This document shows, piece after piece, positions 8,668 through 19,728 of a stretch of DNA of 64,000 nt. The notes under the pieces are model-generated. The model did no database searches. It saw nothing but the letters and a program-made list of their open reading frames with translations, and was not told the origin of the DNA. The position numbers were made by a program, and so were the translations under genes. The DNA comes from Cyclonatronum proteinivorum (GTDB taxonomy: Bacteria > Bacteroidota > Rhodothermia > Balneolales > Cyclonatronaceae). Within the stretch, counting starts at the first letter, position 1. Each line of letters begins with the position of its first letter. The stretch covers positions 1,256,001 through 1,320,000 of the forward strand of contig NZ_CP027806.1 in the NCBI RefSeq assembly GCF_003353065.1, given 5' to 3'.

Positions 8668-11600
8668 TCACATACTGTAAGCGACACCGTTTCCAAAGAT
8701 TTCAAGTCAATTAAAATTTCCCTGGCGTCGGCAGAAACTATTCTGTCCCGATCCAGAGGAGAAGTACTTACACCTGAAACCATTAATTATCGTACGTTCA
8801 AGCCGGAAATGAATGGCTTGTTCTGTGAGAAAATTTTTGGCCCGGTCAAAGACTGGGAGTGCCACTGCGGTAAATACAAGCGCATTCGGTACAAGGGTAT
8901 TATATGCGACCGCTGCGGGGTTGAAGTAACCCGTAAAGCAGTGCGCCGTGAGCGTATGGGGCACCTGAGTTTGTGTGTACCCGTAGTTCATATCTGGTAC
9001 TTCAAGTCACTGCCTAACAAAGTAGCTTATCTGTTGGGCCTTTCATCCAAAAACCTGGATAAAATTGTTTATTACGAAAATTTCGTAGTAATCAATCCGG
9101 GCATGGCGCGTGATCTTGGTTACAAGTATGGCGACATGATTACCGAAGAAGAGTACTTCGATATCATGCGTCAGCTTCCCGAAGAGCACAGCGAACTTGA
9201 TGATGACGATTCAGATAAGTTCAGTGCCAAGATGGGGGCAGAAGCTGTTGAAGCTATGCTGGCCAACATCGATCTGGAAAAGGATATTTACAAATACCGC
9301 GAGCAGGCGAAAAATGAAACGTCAATGCTCCGGAAAAAGAAAACGCTGAAGCGCCTTCAGGTGCTTGAGGCTTTCAGAGCGGCGAATAAATCTATTTCCA
9401 ACCGTCCGGAGTGGATGGTGATGCGGGTTATCCCCGTTATCCCGCCCGAACTTCGTCCGCTTGTTCCGCTTGAAGGGGGTCGCTTTGCAACATCCGACCT
9501 GAACGACCTGTACCGCAGGGTCATCATTCGTAACAATCGTCTGAAGCGTCTCATTGACATCAAAGCGCCGGATGTAATTCTGCGCAATGAAAAACGCATG
9601 CTTCAGGAAGCTGTTGACTCTCTCTTTGATAATTCACGCAAGACGAATGCGGTCCGTAATAACAACCGGCCCCTGAAGTCGCTCAGCGATATGCTCAAAG
9701 GTAAAGGCGGTCGTTTCCGTCAGAACCTTCTGGGCAAGCGTGTTGACTATTCCGGTCGTTCGGTGATTGTGGTGGGTCCGGAACTGAAAATGCATCAGTG
9801 CGGTCTGCCGAAAGAAATGGCCATTGAGCTTTATAAGCCGTTTGTAATCCGACGCCTGATTGAGCGCGGATACGTTAAAACGGTGAAGAGCGCCAAAAAA
9901 ATGGTTGACCGTCGGGACGAGGTTATCTGGGATGTTCTTGAAAATGTGATTAAAGGACACCCCGTATTGCTCAACCGTGCACCGACCCTGCACCGTCTTG
10001 GTATTCAGGCATTTCAGCCGATACTGATTGAGCACAAAGCCATTCAGCTCCATCCCCTTGCCTGTACCGCGTTCAACGCTGACTTCGACGGCGATCAGAT
10101 GGCTGTTCACCTTCCGCTGAGCAATGACGCTATTCTTGAAGCGTCTGTACTCATGCTGGGTGCGCACAACATTCTGAACCCTGCAAGTGGCGGACCTATC
10201 ACCGTACCATCTCAGGATATGATTTTGGGTCTGTACTACATGACAAAAGTAGGCCCAAGCTCAGAAACCGATGAGAAAACATTTGCTTCACCTGATGAAG
10301 TCGTCGTGGCTTTTGATCAGGATAAGCTGAATCTTCATAACCGCATCAAGGTCAGATTACGTGCCGGTATAGACGGTGTTGAAGAAAATGAAGTAATTGC
10401 GACAACCGCTGGCCGGGTACTCTTTAATGAAATCATCCCGAATGAGATTGGTTTCAAAAACCTGACGTTCGGCAAAAAAGAGCTCCGCATTCTTATCGGT
10501 GAGGTGTTCAACGCTGTAGGTACGGCAAGAACCGCACAATTCCTGGACGACATGAAGTATCTCGGGTTCGAAAATGCAACCCGTGGTGGTCTTTCCTTCA
10601 GTCTCGAAGATATTGTAATCCCTGAAACCAAGGCTGAACTTATCGAAAAGGCACAGCATGAAGTGCGTATGATTCAGGATCGCTATGATAACGGTTTCAT
10701 TACCGACAATGAGCGTTACAATCAGGTTATCGATAAGTGGACAAGCACAACGAACCGCGTATCGGAAACGCTGTTCAATGCGCTGGCAAATGATAAGCAG
10801 GGTTTCAACTCTGTATTCATGATGGCTGACTCCGGCGCACGTGGTTCGAAAGAACAAATCAGGCAGCTTGGTGGTATGCGTGGTCTGATGGCGAAGCCGC
10901 AAAAGAGTTCACTCGAGTCATCTGGAAGCGAAGTTATTGAAACGCCTATTCTTTCTTCCTTTAAGGAAGGTCTCACGGTTCTCGAATACTTTATTTCCAC
11001 ACACGGTGCCCGTAAGGGTCTTGCAGATACGGCGCTTAAAACAGCTGACGCCGGATATCTTACCCGCCGTCTTGTGGATGTATCGCAGGATGTTGTCGTA
11101 ACCGAGCACGATTGTGGTACCCTTCGCGGCATCCGGATTTCCGCCCTTAAGGATAACGAGGACATTGTTGAAAGCCTTGAAGACCGTATCGTTGGCCGGA
11201 CTTCAATGCATGATATCTACGATCCTTTGACGGATGAGCTTCTCGTACGCTCTAATCAGCTCATCACCGAGCACATTGCGCGTCAGATTGCGCAAACTTC
11301 CATCGAAGAAGTTGAAATCCGTTCGGTGCTTACCTGTGAGTCATCCCGTGGTGTTTGCTCGATGTGCTATGGCCGTGACCTTACACGTGGCAAGCTTGTT
11401 CAGACCGGTGAAGCCGTTGGTGTAATTGCTGCGCAGTCAATCGGGGAACCGGGTACACAGCTTACGCTGCGTACGTTCCACGTTGGTGGTACTGCCGCGC
11501 GTCTTGAAGCGGAATCGCAGCACAAAGCTAAATTTAACGGTAAAGTTGAGTTTGATAACCTTCGCGTGGTTGATTACAACGACGGCGAAGAAGAAGTCAG

Positions 11601-12954
11601 CGTTGTACTGAGCCGTGGTAGCGAAATCAAAATCGTTGATGAAACCGGAAAAGTGCTCAACACGCATACGGTTCCCTACGGTTCTGAAATGCTTGTCGAA
11701 GATGGCGATATGGTCATGAAAGGACAACCGCTTTGTAAGTGGGACCCGTACAATGCCCGTATTTATTCCGAAATGAACGGAACCGTTACGTTCAAAGATA
11801 TTATCGATGATGTAACGGCGACGGATGAAAGTGATGCCCAAACCGGATTTAAGGAAAAGGTAATCATCGACAGTAAAGACCGTACGCTGGTACCGACCCT
11901 TATCATCAACGACGGAACCCGTGATAAAGAAATTCCGCTGCCGGTACGTACCCACATTGTTGTCGATGACGGTGACAGTGTTGCAGCGGGGCAGGTTATC
12001 GCGAAAATTCCGCGTAAGGCGGCTAAGTCGAAGGATATCACGGCAGGTCTGCCACGGGTTACCGAGCTGTTTGAAGCCCGTCCGCCAAGCGATCCCGCTA
12101 CCGTATCTGAGATTGACGGTATCGTTAAGTTTGGAAACCGGAAACGGGGTTCGCAGGAAATCATCGTAACAAGTAAAGACGGTGTGGATCAGCGCACGTA
12201 TCTGATTCCGCTCTCCAAGCACATTCTTGTTCAGGAAAACGATTTCGTGACAGCCGGACAGCCGATGTCAGAAGGCGCAATTCTGCCACAGGATATTCTG
12301 AATATTCTCGGGCCGTTTGCTGTACAGTCGTACATTGTAAACGAGATTCAGGAAGTTTACCGCCTGCAGGGTGTTAAAATCAATGATAAGCACATCGAGA
12401 TCATTGTACGCACGATGATGCAGAAAGTGGAGATTACCGAACCCGGTGATACCATGTATCTCGAGGGCGACAAAGTGGACCGCTTCGAAGTTGCACGCAC
12501 CAACGACAGCCTGATCGGTAAGTTCGTGGTTACGGATGCCGGCGGTTCTGATCTGACGTTGGGTACGCTGCTCACCCGCCGCGAAGTGCGTGAGATTAAC
12601 TCACAGCTTATCAAAGAGGATAAACCAGAGATGGAAGTTCGCGAGGCTGAATCAGCGATTTCGCGTCCGATACTGCTCGGTATTACCCGCGCGGCGCTTT
12701 CAACTGACAGCTGGCTCTCAGCGGCATCTTTCCAGGAAACGACGAAAGTGCTAACGTCTGCAGCAGTTGAAGGAAAATCAGATTATCTGCTTGGCCTTAA
12801 AGAAAATGTTGTGGTCGGACACCGCGTACCAGCTGGTACAGGTATGCGTACCTATCAAAACCTTATTGTGGGTCCTATGCAAACGCATACGGAATCAAGT
12901 GAGGCTGAAGAGAGAAGCAAGTCAATCGCTGATATTCTTCGCTCCGAAAACTAA
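8665..12954 (+). CDS. rpoC: DNA-directed RNA polymerase subunit beta-prime
   Basis: Largest core subunit; it carries the catalytic magnesium. It is 1429 residues, starting at TTG behind a GGAGG. The first zinc site ([20 protein letters not shown]) is near residues 72-92. The catalytic [12 protein letters not shown] motif is near residues 469-480, and the second zinc cluster with [16 protein letters not shown] is near residue 890. The bridge helix and trigger loop follow in order. A strong terminator 30 bases after the stop ends the long transcription-translation cluster. Confidence 0.99.
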   Translation: MSHTVSDTVSKDFKSIKISLASAETILSRSRGEVLTPETINYRTFKPEMNGLFCEKIFGPVKDWECHCGKYKRIRYKGIICDRCGVEVTRKAVRRERMGHLSLCVPVVHIWYFKSLPNKVAYLLGLSSKNLDKIVYYENFVVINPGMARDLGYKYGDMITEEEYFDIMRQLPEEHSELDDDDSDKFSAKMGAEAVEAMLANIDLEKDIYKYREQAKNETSMLRKKKTLKRLQVLEAFRAANKSISNRPEWMVMRVIPVIPPELRPLVPLEGGRFATSDLNDLYRRVIIRNNRLKRLIDIKAPDVILRNEKRMLQEAVDSLFDNSRKTNAVRNNNRPLKSLSDMLKGKGGRFRQNLLGKRVDYSGRSVIVVGPELKMHQCGLPKEMAIELYKPFVIRRLIERGYVKTVKSAKKMVDRRDEVIWDVLENVIKGHPVLLNRAPTLHRLGIQAFQPILIEHKAIQLHPLACTAFNADFDGDQMAVHLPLSNDAILEASVLMLGAHNILNPASGGPITVPSQDMILGLYYMTKVGPSSETDEKTFASPDEVVVAFDQDKLNLHNRIKVRLRAGIDGVEENEVIATTAGRVLFNEIIPNEIGFKNLTFGKKELRILIGEVFNAVGTARTAQFLDDMKYLGFENATRGGLSFSLEDIVIPETKAELIEKAQHEVRMIQDRYDNGFITDNERYNQVIDKWTSTTNRVSETLFNALANDKQGFNSVFMMADSGARGSKEQIRQLGGMRGLMAKPQKSSLESSGSEVIETPILSSFKEGLTVLEYFISTHGARKGLADTALKTADAGYLTRRLVDVSQDVVVTEHDCGTLRGIRISALKDNEDIVESLEDRIVGRTSMHDIYDPLTDELLVRSNQLITEHIARQIAQTSIEEVEIRSVLTCESSRGVCSMCYGRDLTRGKLVQTGEAVGVIAAQSIGEPGTQLTLRTFHVGGTAARLEAESQHKAKFNGKVEFDNLRVVDYNDGEEEVSVVLSRGSEIKIVDETGKVLNTHTVPYGSEMLVEDGDMVMKGQPLCKWDPYNARIYSEMNGTVTFKDIIDDVTATDESDAQTGFKEKVIIDSKDRTLVPTLIINDGTRDKEIPLPVRTHIVVDDGDSVAAGQVIAKIPRKAAKSKDITAGLPRVTELFEARPPSDPATVSEIDGIVKFGNRKRGSQEIIVTSKDGVDQRTYLIPLSKHILVQENDFVTAGQPMSEGAILPQDILNILGPFAVQSYIVNEIQEVYRLQGVKINDKHIEIIVRTMMQKVEITEPGDTMYLEGDKVDRFEVARTNDSLIGKFVVTDAGGSDLTLGTLLTRREVREINSQLIKEDKPEMEVREAESAISRPILLGITRAALSTDSWLSAASFQETTKVLTSAAVEGKSDYLLGLKENVVVGHRVPAGTGMRTYQNLIVGPMQTHTESSEAEERSKSIADILRSEN

Positions 12955-12983
12955 CAGCTCCCTGTTAGCTGTAGCTTAGTTAT

Positions 12984-13022
12984 AAGCCCCGATACTCTCG
13001 TTAGTGTCGGGGCTTTTTTTTA
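12984..13022 (+). terminator. Rho-independent terminator after rpoC
   Basis: A 13-bp GC-rich stem (AAGCCCCGATACT at 12984-12996 with AGTGTCGGGGCTT at 13003-13015, one G-T pair) has a short loop and is followed by a run of T to 13022. Confidence 0.93.
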
Positions 13023-13135
13023 TTTTCAAACAACGGGTTTCAATGGCAATCAGCTTTCTGAATCCTGATAAATAAATAGTTTTAGATCAATAGCATAGCG
13101 TTAGTATTGAACCGAACCAGGAGGGAGAGCCAATA

Positions 13136-16036
13136 ATGTTAGAAAATGAGCTTCAGGGGTTATATAACGAGTTATTTGAGTACCGCAAGGAAATGGCCTG
13201 TAAGTTTGATGCAGAAACAAAGCTCATTGTTGTAAATGAGGCCTATGCAAAAGCTATGAATACGACAGCCGATGAGCTGATAGGCCGGAAGTTTCTCGAT
13301 TTAATCCCCCCCCAGGAACATGATAAGGTTCTTTCTCACCTGAGAGCACTTACTGAGAAATCACCTGAAAGAACCTATGAGCACAAAGTAGTTTTAAAAG
13401 ACGGTGCAGAAAAGTGGCAGCAGTGGTATGACAGAGCTGTTTTTGATGATAATGGGGAGCTGCAGTACTTCATCTCATTGGGACGCGATATTACGAAGAG
13501 AAAAATGCTGGAGCTCGAAATTGAGGATCGCAACAGGTTCCAGTCTATCCTGGCGGATTTAGCCATCCGGCTCATTAACCTTCCTGTTAAAGAGTTCGAC
13601 AACGCGATAGATGATGTGCTTTCCATCGTGGGAATTTATACGGAGATGGAATACGCTTTTGTGCTTTTCAATGATCCTAAGGGAGGCAGCTTCAAACGCT
13701 ACTACTGGACCGAGCATAAAAATGCAGGTATTCGACTTCAAAAGATGAAAGAAGTTTTTCAGTCTTTGGAAAAAATAAGCGTGCAGTTTGAAAAAGAGAC
13801 TATTTATGAGGATGATATTCTGGAAAACAGTGCTTCTAATCCTTTAAAAACGGAACTCAGTAAACTTGGTGTCAGGTCTGTAATCACCACACCTTTACAT
13901 CAGGAAAAAAGAGTTTCCGGTTTTGTGTGTTTCTTTACGCAGGAGAGGGTTCGTGTTTTCTCTGACATGGAAGTTCGTTTGCTCAAAATTCTGGCTGAAC
14001 TCATTTCAAATGTTGAGACAAGACGCAGTTACGAAAATAAGCTTATAGAAGCATGGAATCAGGCTGAATCTGCAAATGAGGCCAAAACACAGTTTTTGGC
14101 AAATATGAGTCACGAAATCCGGACACCACTCAACGGTATGCTGGGTATGGCCGGGCTCCTTCAGGCTACCAAACTGGATGAAAGACAGCAAAAATATGCT
14201 AATGTTATTAGTTCAAGCGGTGAGTCATTACGCTACATCATAAATGATTTGCTTGACCTGAATAAGTTGAGGGGGGAAAAACTATCCCTGGACCGCTCTG
14301 TTTTCCGGCTTGATGATGTGATCAGTGAAGTTTCAGAATTGCTGAAAATAGAAGCTGATAAAAAAAATCTGGCCTATGATGTTGAAATTCATGAAGAGAA
14401 ACCGGGTCTGGTTCTTAAAGGCGCCAAACTCAGGTTTAAGCAGGTATTGACAAATCTGGTCAGTAACGCCATCAAATTTACGTCAAAAGGTGGTGTTCGT
14501 ATCGAATGCACGGCAACAGCTGTATCCAAAAATGCAGCAGAATATAAAGTACTGTGCCGGGTAACCGATACCGGGATTGGCATCAAAAAGGAAGACTTCG
14601 GTAAACTATTTAAGCCCTTTTCTCAAATTGATCCCAGTACGAGCCGGTCTTATGGTGGTACAGGGTTGGGGTTGCACATTTCAAAAACAATTGTGGATCA
14701 GCTGGGTGGGGAGATACGTATTGAAAGCGTTCCGGGAATCCGGACAACAGCGTCGTTTTATGTCTTCTTTAAAGAAGTATCCCGGAAAGTGGCGGAAAAA
14801 GTGCATGGTATGCTCCCCGAGGAAAGCAAGAAAAAATTCGATGTACTACTTGTTGCCTTTCCGTCAGAGACGGTCCGCCTTTTACAGCGTGATCTTGAAT
14901 TGTTGCAGCTAAGCAGCTACACGGTAACGGAAATCACGCAGGCAAAATCCCTTCTGGATGAACTTACTGCCGAAAACGCCCCCGGAACCGTGATGATTGA
15001 TTACAGTTCCGTGGGATATAAGGCGATCTCGTTTACAGACGAGCTGAAAAATGACTTGCGTCATCTCGATCGCAAAGTTGTGCTGGTTGCCAATGAACAG
15101 GATGAACCCGATAAATCATGGATCGAAGAACATGATATCCACATGATTTTGACAAGGCCTGTAAAAATCGGAGATCTGATCCAGACCTTTTTTGACGAAA
15201 AACAAACCCATATCCCCTTAACCGTATCAGCCGGAGACAGTTCTTTCACAAAGCCCGAAAAAAAAGAAAGCACCAGGAAAAAGCATGCTGTAAATGTTTT
15301 AATTGCTGAAGACAATCCGGTAAATCAGGAGCTTATTTCCGTTATTATGCATGATATTGATACACCGTTCGATATCGTCAACAACGGTCGGGAAGCGGTT
15401 GAGGCTGTGAAGCTGCAAAATTACGACCTTGTTTTGATGGATTGCCAAATGCCGGAAATGGATGGTTTTGAGGCAACCCGTACCATCCGGAAGCTTGAAG
15501 ATCCCAAAAAGCGGGCCATTCCAATCATCGCAGTTACCGCACATGTAGTAGCAGGTTATCAGCAAAAATGTCAGCAGGCTGGTATGAACGGATATATTTC
15601 AAAGCCTTACAGCATCACGGATTTGCGGGCTGCAATTTTTGGAGAAGACCCTCGGGATGTGGTCTTGCAGGAAAATAGCTTTCGGGCTTTGCAAATCATC
15701 AACTACCCCCGGTATAAGCAGCGTTTTGGCCATGATACCGATCTCTGTAGCCGGATCCTTATGCGCTTCACGGAAGAAACAGCATTTCAGATGGAGGAAT
15801 TGGATAAGCTTTGGTCGGAGCGCAGCTATCAGAAGCTGTTTGACCTTGTGCATAGCATTAAAGGAGCATCAGCAAACATTGACGCAGAGCGCATGTACAG
15901 CGCTGCCAGGAAGCTTTCAGCAGCTATTGAGCGCAGGCAAACCGAATTTATCCCGAAAAAGATTGACCGGTTAAAGAACGAGTTTGTAAGGCTTCAGAAG
16001 CAGCTTCACAAAACAAATTATAGCGTTGCGGAATAA
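13136..16036 (+). CDS. Hybrid sensor histidine kinase (PAS-GAF-HK-REC-REC-HPt)
   Basis: 966-residue cytoplasmic phosphorelay protein with no transmembrane segment seen. The order is a PAS domain at about residues 10-120, a GAF-like domain at about 140-300, and HisKA with the phospho-acceptor His326 in NMSHEIRTPLNG. The ATPase domain follows (N-box LVSNAIKF, DTGIGI, then GGTGLGL). A degenerate receiver-like domain lies near 567-690, a full receiver near 719-840 (VLIAEDNPVNQ, Asp in LMDCQMPEMDG near 767, SKPYS), and a C-terminal HPt with its His in VHSIKGASANI near 904. AGGAGGG at 13119-13125 sets the ATG. The degenerate receiver lacks the acidic pair and has Arg where the conserved Lys is expected. 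The gene stands alone between two terminators; its ligand and output partner are unknown. Confidence 0.92.
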   Translation: MLENELQGLYNELFEYRKEMACKFDAETKLIVVNEAYAKAMNTTADELIGRKFLDLIPPQEHDKVLSHLRALTEKSPERTYEHKVVLKDGAEKWQQWYDRAVFDDNGELQYFISLGRDITKRKMLELEIEDRNRFQSILADLAIRLINLPVKEFDNAIDDVLSIVGIYTEMEYAFVLFNDPKGGSFKRYYWTEHKNAGIRLQKMKEVFQSLEKISVQFEKETIYEDDILENSASNPLKTELSKLGVRSVITTPLHQEKRVSGFVCFFTQERVRVFSDMEVRLLKILAELISNVETRRSYENKLIEAWNQAESANEAKTQFLANMSHEIRTPLNGMLGMAGLLQATKLDERQQKYANVISSSGESLRYIINDLLDLNKLRGEKLSLDRSVFRLDDVISEVSELLKIEADKKNLAYDVEIHEEKPGLVLKGAKLRFKQVLTNLVSNAIKFTSKGGVRIECTATAVSKNAAEYKVLCRVTDTGIGIKKEDFGKLFKPFSQIDPSTSRSYGGTGLGLHISKTIVDQLGGEIRIESVPGIRTTASFYVFFKEVSRKVAEKVHGMLPEESKKKFDVLLVAFPSETVRLLQRDLELLQLSSYTVTEITQAKSLLDELTAENAPGTVMIDYSSVGYKAISFTDELKNDLRHLDRKVVLVANEQDEPDKSWIEEHDIHMILTRPVKIGDLIQTFFDEKQTHIPLTVSAGDSSFTKPEKKESTRKKHAVNVLIAEDNPVNQELISVIMHDIDTPFDIVNNGREAVEAVKLQNYDLVLMDCQMPEMDGFEATRTIRKLEDPKKRAIPIIAVTAHVVAGYQQKCQQAGMNGYISKPYSITDLRAAIFGEDPRDVVLQENSFRALQIINYPRYKQRFGHDTDLCSRILMRFTEETAFQMEELDKLWSERSYQKLFDLVHSIKGASANIDAERMYSAARKLSAAIERRQTEFIPKKIDRLKNEFVRLQKQLHKTNYSVAE

Positions 16037-16040
16037 AAAA

Positions 16041-16076
16041 AGGCGTACAATTAATATTGTACGCCTGTAATTTTTT
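16041..16076 (+). terminator. Terminator after the hybrid kinase
   Basis: AGGCGTACAAT at 16041-16051 pairs perfectly with ATTGTACGCCT at 16056-16066 around a four-base loop. TTTTTT follows at 16071-16076. It lies five bases after the kinase stop and faces the convergent YtxH gene. Confidence 0.85.
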
Positions 16077-16125
16077 ACTGCAGGTGTGGAGAGCGGGGGA
16101 AAGATTTATTATATATATCCCGGAC

Positions 16126-16428
16126 TCAGGCACTATCCCGATTAATGTTTGAAAGCAGGTCTTCGGCCTCACGAAGCAGGTCTTCCGCTTTCTTCTTTGC
16201 ATCCTCCACAACCTCGTCGCTTTGCGCTTTCGCTGAGTTGACGGAGAAGTTTTCGTCTCTTAGTTCATCTATGAGGCTGCGGAGTTCATCGATGTACGTT
16301 TGTATCTGATAGCTAAGCCGGCTTCTGGTATTGCTGCCCTTATCGGGTGCGACCAATACAGCCGTGATGGATCCAAGTACTGCACCTGTTAAAAGTCCGA
16401 GACCAAAACCTCTTGAGAAATTTGCCAT
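16126..16428 (-). CDS. YtxH-like membrane-anchored small protein
   Basis: 100-residue protein of the YtxH/gas-vesicle-GvpP-like type. A glycine-rich hydrophobic segment (GLGLLTGAVLGSITAVLVAP, about residues 8-27) ends in the typical APDKG turn. A charged helical region rich in Asp, Glu, Lys and Ala follows, with coiled-coil character to the C-terminus. The open frame extends 48 codons further upstream, but that part has no family resemblance, so the ATG of MANFSRGFG at 16428 is chosen. Family members are linked to stress or envelope functions without a defined activity. It is convergent with the hybrid kinase. Confidence 0.75.
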   Translation of the reverse strand: MANFSRGFGLGLLTGAVLGSITAVLVAPDKGSNTRSRLSYQIQTYIDELRSLIDELRDENFSVNSAKAQSDEVVEDAKKKAEDLLREAEDLLSNINRDSA

Positions 16429-16584
16429 GATATTTGTTGAATTGGGTTTAGTGAGCTGTTTTGACTTGGTGTATATATAAGCAAAAAAACAGACATTGTC
16501 ATGCGGGAGCGCCCCTGCAATATCTTTTAACTGTGAATTTTCAGTTCTGTTGAAGATACCGGATGACAGCACCGGAAGCTACAA

Positions 16585-19500
16585 TCAGGCAAGGGACTTC
16601 TCTTTTATTTTTACGGCCTTCAGTAAACGGTATTTTGTGCGCGATATTCCTGCATAAATGACCGGAACGACGAATAAAGTGAATATTGAAGCAAAAAACA
16701 GTCCGCCGATAACAGCTCTTGCAAGCGGACTCCAGGTCTCCGACCCGTCTCCAATCGCAAGGGCAAGAGGAATCATAGAAAAGATGGTTGTGAGCATGGT
16801 GAGCATTACCGGGCGAAGCCTTCTGCCTGCGGCGGCTAAAAAATGTGCAAGGTATTCTTCCGGCTCCATATTGGTGCGGGTATTCTGATTGATGTAGTCT
16901 ACCAGCACAATGCCGTTATTGACCACGATCCCTACGAGTATGAGCATGCCAATGCCAGCCGGTATGCTGAAAGGGGTGCCGGTTGCAAAGAGCATGAGGT
17001 AAGCGCCAAAGAAGGCGAGAGGGATGGTGAAGAGGATCACAAAGGGATCACGAATACTTTCAAACTTTGCCGCCATCACCATGAATGTTAGGATGATGGC
17101 AGCAAGTAAGGCAAGAAAGAGCTCACGCTGACTGTCTTGCTGATCCTGAACCGCTCCTGTAAACTCATAGCGGTAGCCATCAGGTAAAACAATTTCATCC
17201 TGAAAGAGCTCCATAATTCTGTCGCGCTGTGCGGCTGCGCTTCCGTCAACCCTTATGCTTACGTCAAGACGGGTTTCCCGGTCTGTTCTCCGGATGGTAT
17301 TAAAGCCTTCGAATTCTTCAAAAAAGCCTACGGCCTGTACCGGAATGCCCTGTTCCCCGACGCGGGCCACCTGCAAACGGTTCAGGTTTTCGAAGCCCCT
17401 GCGGTATTGATCTTCGAGGCGGACTTCTATCGGAAATTCACGGCCGTCGACACGGAACTGACCGACCTGTGTGCCGCGTGTCTGTGTTTTAAAGCTGTTT
17501 GCCGCTTCATTGAAGGAACTGCCAAGGCGACCGAGGGCAACACGATCGAGCTGATAAACTACTTCCGGCAGTGACCCAACCCTTGGGTTATCAACCGCAA
17601 TGACGGTGCTGTCCTGCAGCATAACCGTTTCGATCCGGTCCGTGAGGCCCTGCAGAATGCTGACATCCGGCCCGATCAAACTTACGGTGATGTTTCCCCT
17701 GCCTTGACCGAAACCACCGCCGCCCCCGCCCGGACCAAAGCCTTGCTGACCGAAAACCCGGATGGTTGTATCATCGTATGTCAGGGAGCGCCTGAGCTCC
17801 ATGGCAACTTCATCGGTCGTCTGTGTCCGCTCTCTTGAAGGAACAAGGGAAACCGTTACGCGCCCTACGTTGCTTTCACGCCGCCAGCCGCTGCGTCCGA
17901 TAGTCGTAACCGTCGTCTGAACACGTTCATCATCAAGCAGCCGGTTCGTAATATCGCGCAGGATTTCGGCGGTTTGGGTAAGCTGTGCACCGCTTACCAG
18001 GGAAACATCCACAATCAGATCACCGGTATCGTTGTCAGGGAAAAATTCGCCTTCAACCTGTGTGAAAAGCCAGCCAATGCCAAAAAGAATACCGAAAATG
18101 AGCAGAACCGTCCAGCGCTTGTGGAGCAGCTGCCAGCGCAGAATCCGTTCATAGCGGACCTGAAGAGACTCCGTGAACCGGAACATGAAGCTGTTGGTAT
18201 TGACGCTGTCCTGCCGCAGGAATTTTGACGCAAATACGGGCAGCAGTATGATGGAAGCGATAAAAGAAAGGGAAATCGCAAACGAGATTGTCAACGCAAG
18301 GTCTTTGGCGATCTGTCCTGTAAACCCACTGATGAAAAATATGGGGATGAAAACCGCCAGCGTAGTAAGCGTACTGCCCAGCAGGGCTTCCTTCATTTCA
18401 TTGGTACCATTGAGGACCGCTTCAAAAATAGCTTCGCCTTTTTCAATTTTAGCGATGATGTTATCCAGGACCACAATGGAATTATCTACCAGCAGACCCA
18501 CAGCCAATGCGAGACCGGTGATGGAGATAATGTTGAGCGTAACCCCGCTGAAATACATGGCCGCAAAGGTAGCGGTCATGGAAATGGGAATGCTGAAAGC
18601 CACAATGGTAGCAGCGCGGTAGCTTCCCATGAAAATGAAAAGAATGAGCGCTACGAGCGCAAGGGCAACCATCGCTGACTGCGTAAGGTTGCGGATGGAG
18701 TTTTCAATGAATTCACCTTCGTTATTGAGCACCTGCAGGCTTACGCCGGGCGGAAGAATGGCTTCAACAGCTTCAATCTCATTAATGACATCAAGGGCTA
18801 CATCAAGGGTGTTTGCGTCGGACTGTTTCTGGATATCGATGGTAACACTATTGAGGCCGTTTACTTCAACAAGGGCTGTGATATCCACGAAAGTGTCTAA
18901 GGCTTCGCCTACATCTGAAAGACGTATGGGCTCGCCGTTTTCGCTAAAGCGGATGATAGTATCGTTTACTTCTTCAATATTGCGGAAAATAGCTTCGGCG
19001 CGAATGCTGTAGCTTTGCCGGTCGCTGATCAGGTTCCCGATCGGGATCTGAACGTTATTGCCTGAAAGTGCCCGCTCAACATCAGCGGTTACGACGCGGT
19101 GCTGCGCCATGCGCTCGGGACTCAGGTTCACATAGATTGCACGCTGCAGGCCGCCCTGTGTTTCTGCGGAGGCAACCCCCTGAATCCGTTCGAACATGGG
19201 CTCAATCATGGTTTCACTCAGCAGTCGCAGCTCATCGAGGCCGCGGTTAGCTGCCGAAACGCTCAGGCTCATGATGGGCCTGCGCTCCGGATCGAACTGG
19301 AAAATCAGCGGCTGCCCCGCTTCCCGCGGTATCACCGACCGGATACGGTCAATGGCTTCTCGTGCGTCCATTTCAACCCGCTGCGCATTGGTGCCGCCTT
19401 TAAGCCGCATGACCAGAAACATCCCGCCCCTGCGCACGGTCGTTTCTATAGATTCGACTCCGTCAATCGAAGCGACCGCATTTTCGATCGGAACAGCGAG

Positions 19501-19695
19501 AATCCGCTTGATATCTTCCGGAGCCACATCGCGGTAGTTGGCCGAGATGGCAACGACCGGAATATCAATATTGGGCAGGAGGGTGATTTTGAGGTTTGCC
19601 AGGGCAAATAATCCGAAGCCGATGGTGAGCAGGGTCACCATGAACACGGTTATCGGGCGCCGGAGCAGTTTGTAAATGATACCTTTTGTTTCCAT
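16585..19695 (-). CDS. RND efflux transporter permease, second of a pair
   Basis: 1036-residue inner-membrane proton-driven permease of the AcrB/HAE1 superfamily. One transmembrane helix near the N-terminus is followed by a large periplasmic loop, a block of helices, a second loop and a second helix block. TM4 carries GLLVDNSIVVLDNI, which keeps one of the two proton-relay acids, as in many non-proteobacterial members. A Gly-rich stretch (GFGPGGGGGGFGQGRG, near residue 651) interrupts the second porter region and is unusual. It lies 33 bases after another RND permease and is served by the single adaptor upstream. No TolC-type outer-membrane gene is in the operon, so that partner would come from elsewhere. 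Confidence 0.93.
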   Translation of the reverse strand: METKGIIYKLLRRPITVFMVTLLTIGFGLFALANLKITLLPNIDIPVVAISANYRDVAPEDIKRILAVPIENAVASIDGVESIETTVRRGGMFLVMRLKGGTNAQRVEMDAREAIDRIRSVIPREAGQPLIFQFDPERRPIMSLSVSAANRGLDELRLLSETMIEPMFERIQGVASAETQGGLQRAIYVNLSPERMAQHRVVTADVERALSGNNVQIPIGNLISDRQSYSIRAEAIFRNIEEVNDTIIRFSENGEPIRLSDVGEALDTFVDITALVEVNGLNSVTIDIQKQSDANTLDVALDVINEIEAVEAILPPGVSLQVLNNEGEFIENSIRNLTQSAMVALALVALILFIFMGSYRAATIVAFSIPISMTATFAAMYFSGVTLNIISITGLALAVGLLVDNSIVVLDNIIAKIEKGEAIFEAVLNGTNEMKEALLGSTLTTLAVFIPIFFISGFTGQIAKDLALTISFAISLSFIASIILLPVFASKFLRQDSVNTNSFMFRFTESLQVRYERILRWQLLHKRWTVLLIFGILFGIGWLFTQVEGEFFPDNDTGDLIVDVSLVSGAQLTQTAEILRDITNRLLDDERVQTTVTTIGRSGWRRESNVGRVTVSLVPSRERTQTTDEVAMELRRSLTYDDTTIRVFGQQGFGPGGGGGGFGQGRGNITVSLIGPDVSILQGLTDRIETVMLQDSTVIAVDNPRVGSLPEVVYQLDRVALGRLGSSFNEAANSFKTQTRGTQVGQFRVDGREFPIEVRLEDQYRRGFENLNRLQVARVGEQGIPVQAVGFFEEFEGFNTIRRTDRETRLDVSIRVDGSAAAQRDRIMELFQDEIVLPDGYRYEFTGAVQDQQDSQRELFLALLAAIILTFMVMAAKFESIRDPFVILFTIPLAFFGAYLMLFATGTPFSIPAGIGMLILVGIVVNNGIVLVDYINQNTRTNMEPEEYLAHFLAAAGRRLRPVMLTMLTTIFSMIPLALAIGDGSETWSPLARAVIGGLFFASIFTLFVVPVIYAGISRTKYRLLKAVKIKEKSLA

Positions 19696-19728
19696 AGCAG
19701 TAGTAAATGCGGTGTTGCAGAGATGGGG

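Noticed and set aside
11437..12222. 261-codon minus-strand frame inside rpoC
   Set aside because: Antisense shadow of a fully conserved rpoC coding region.
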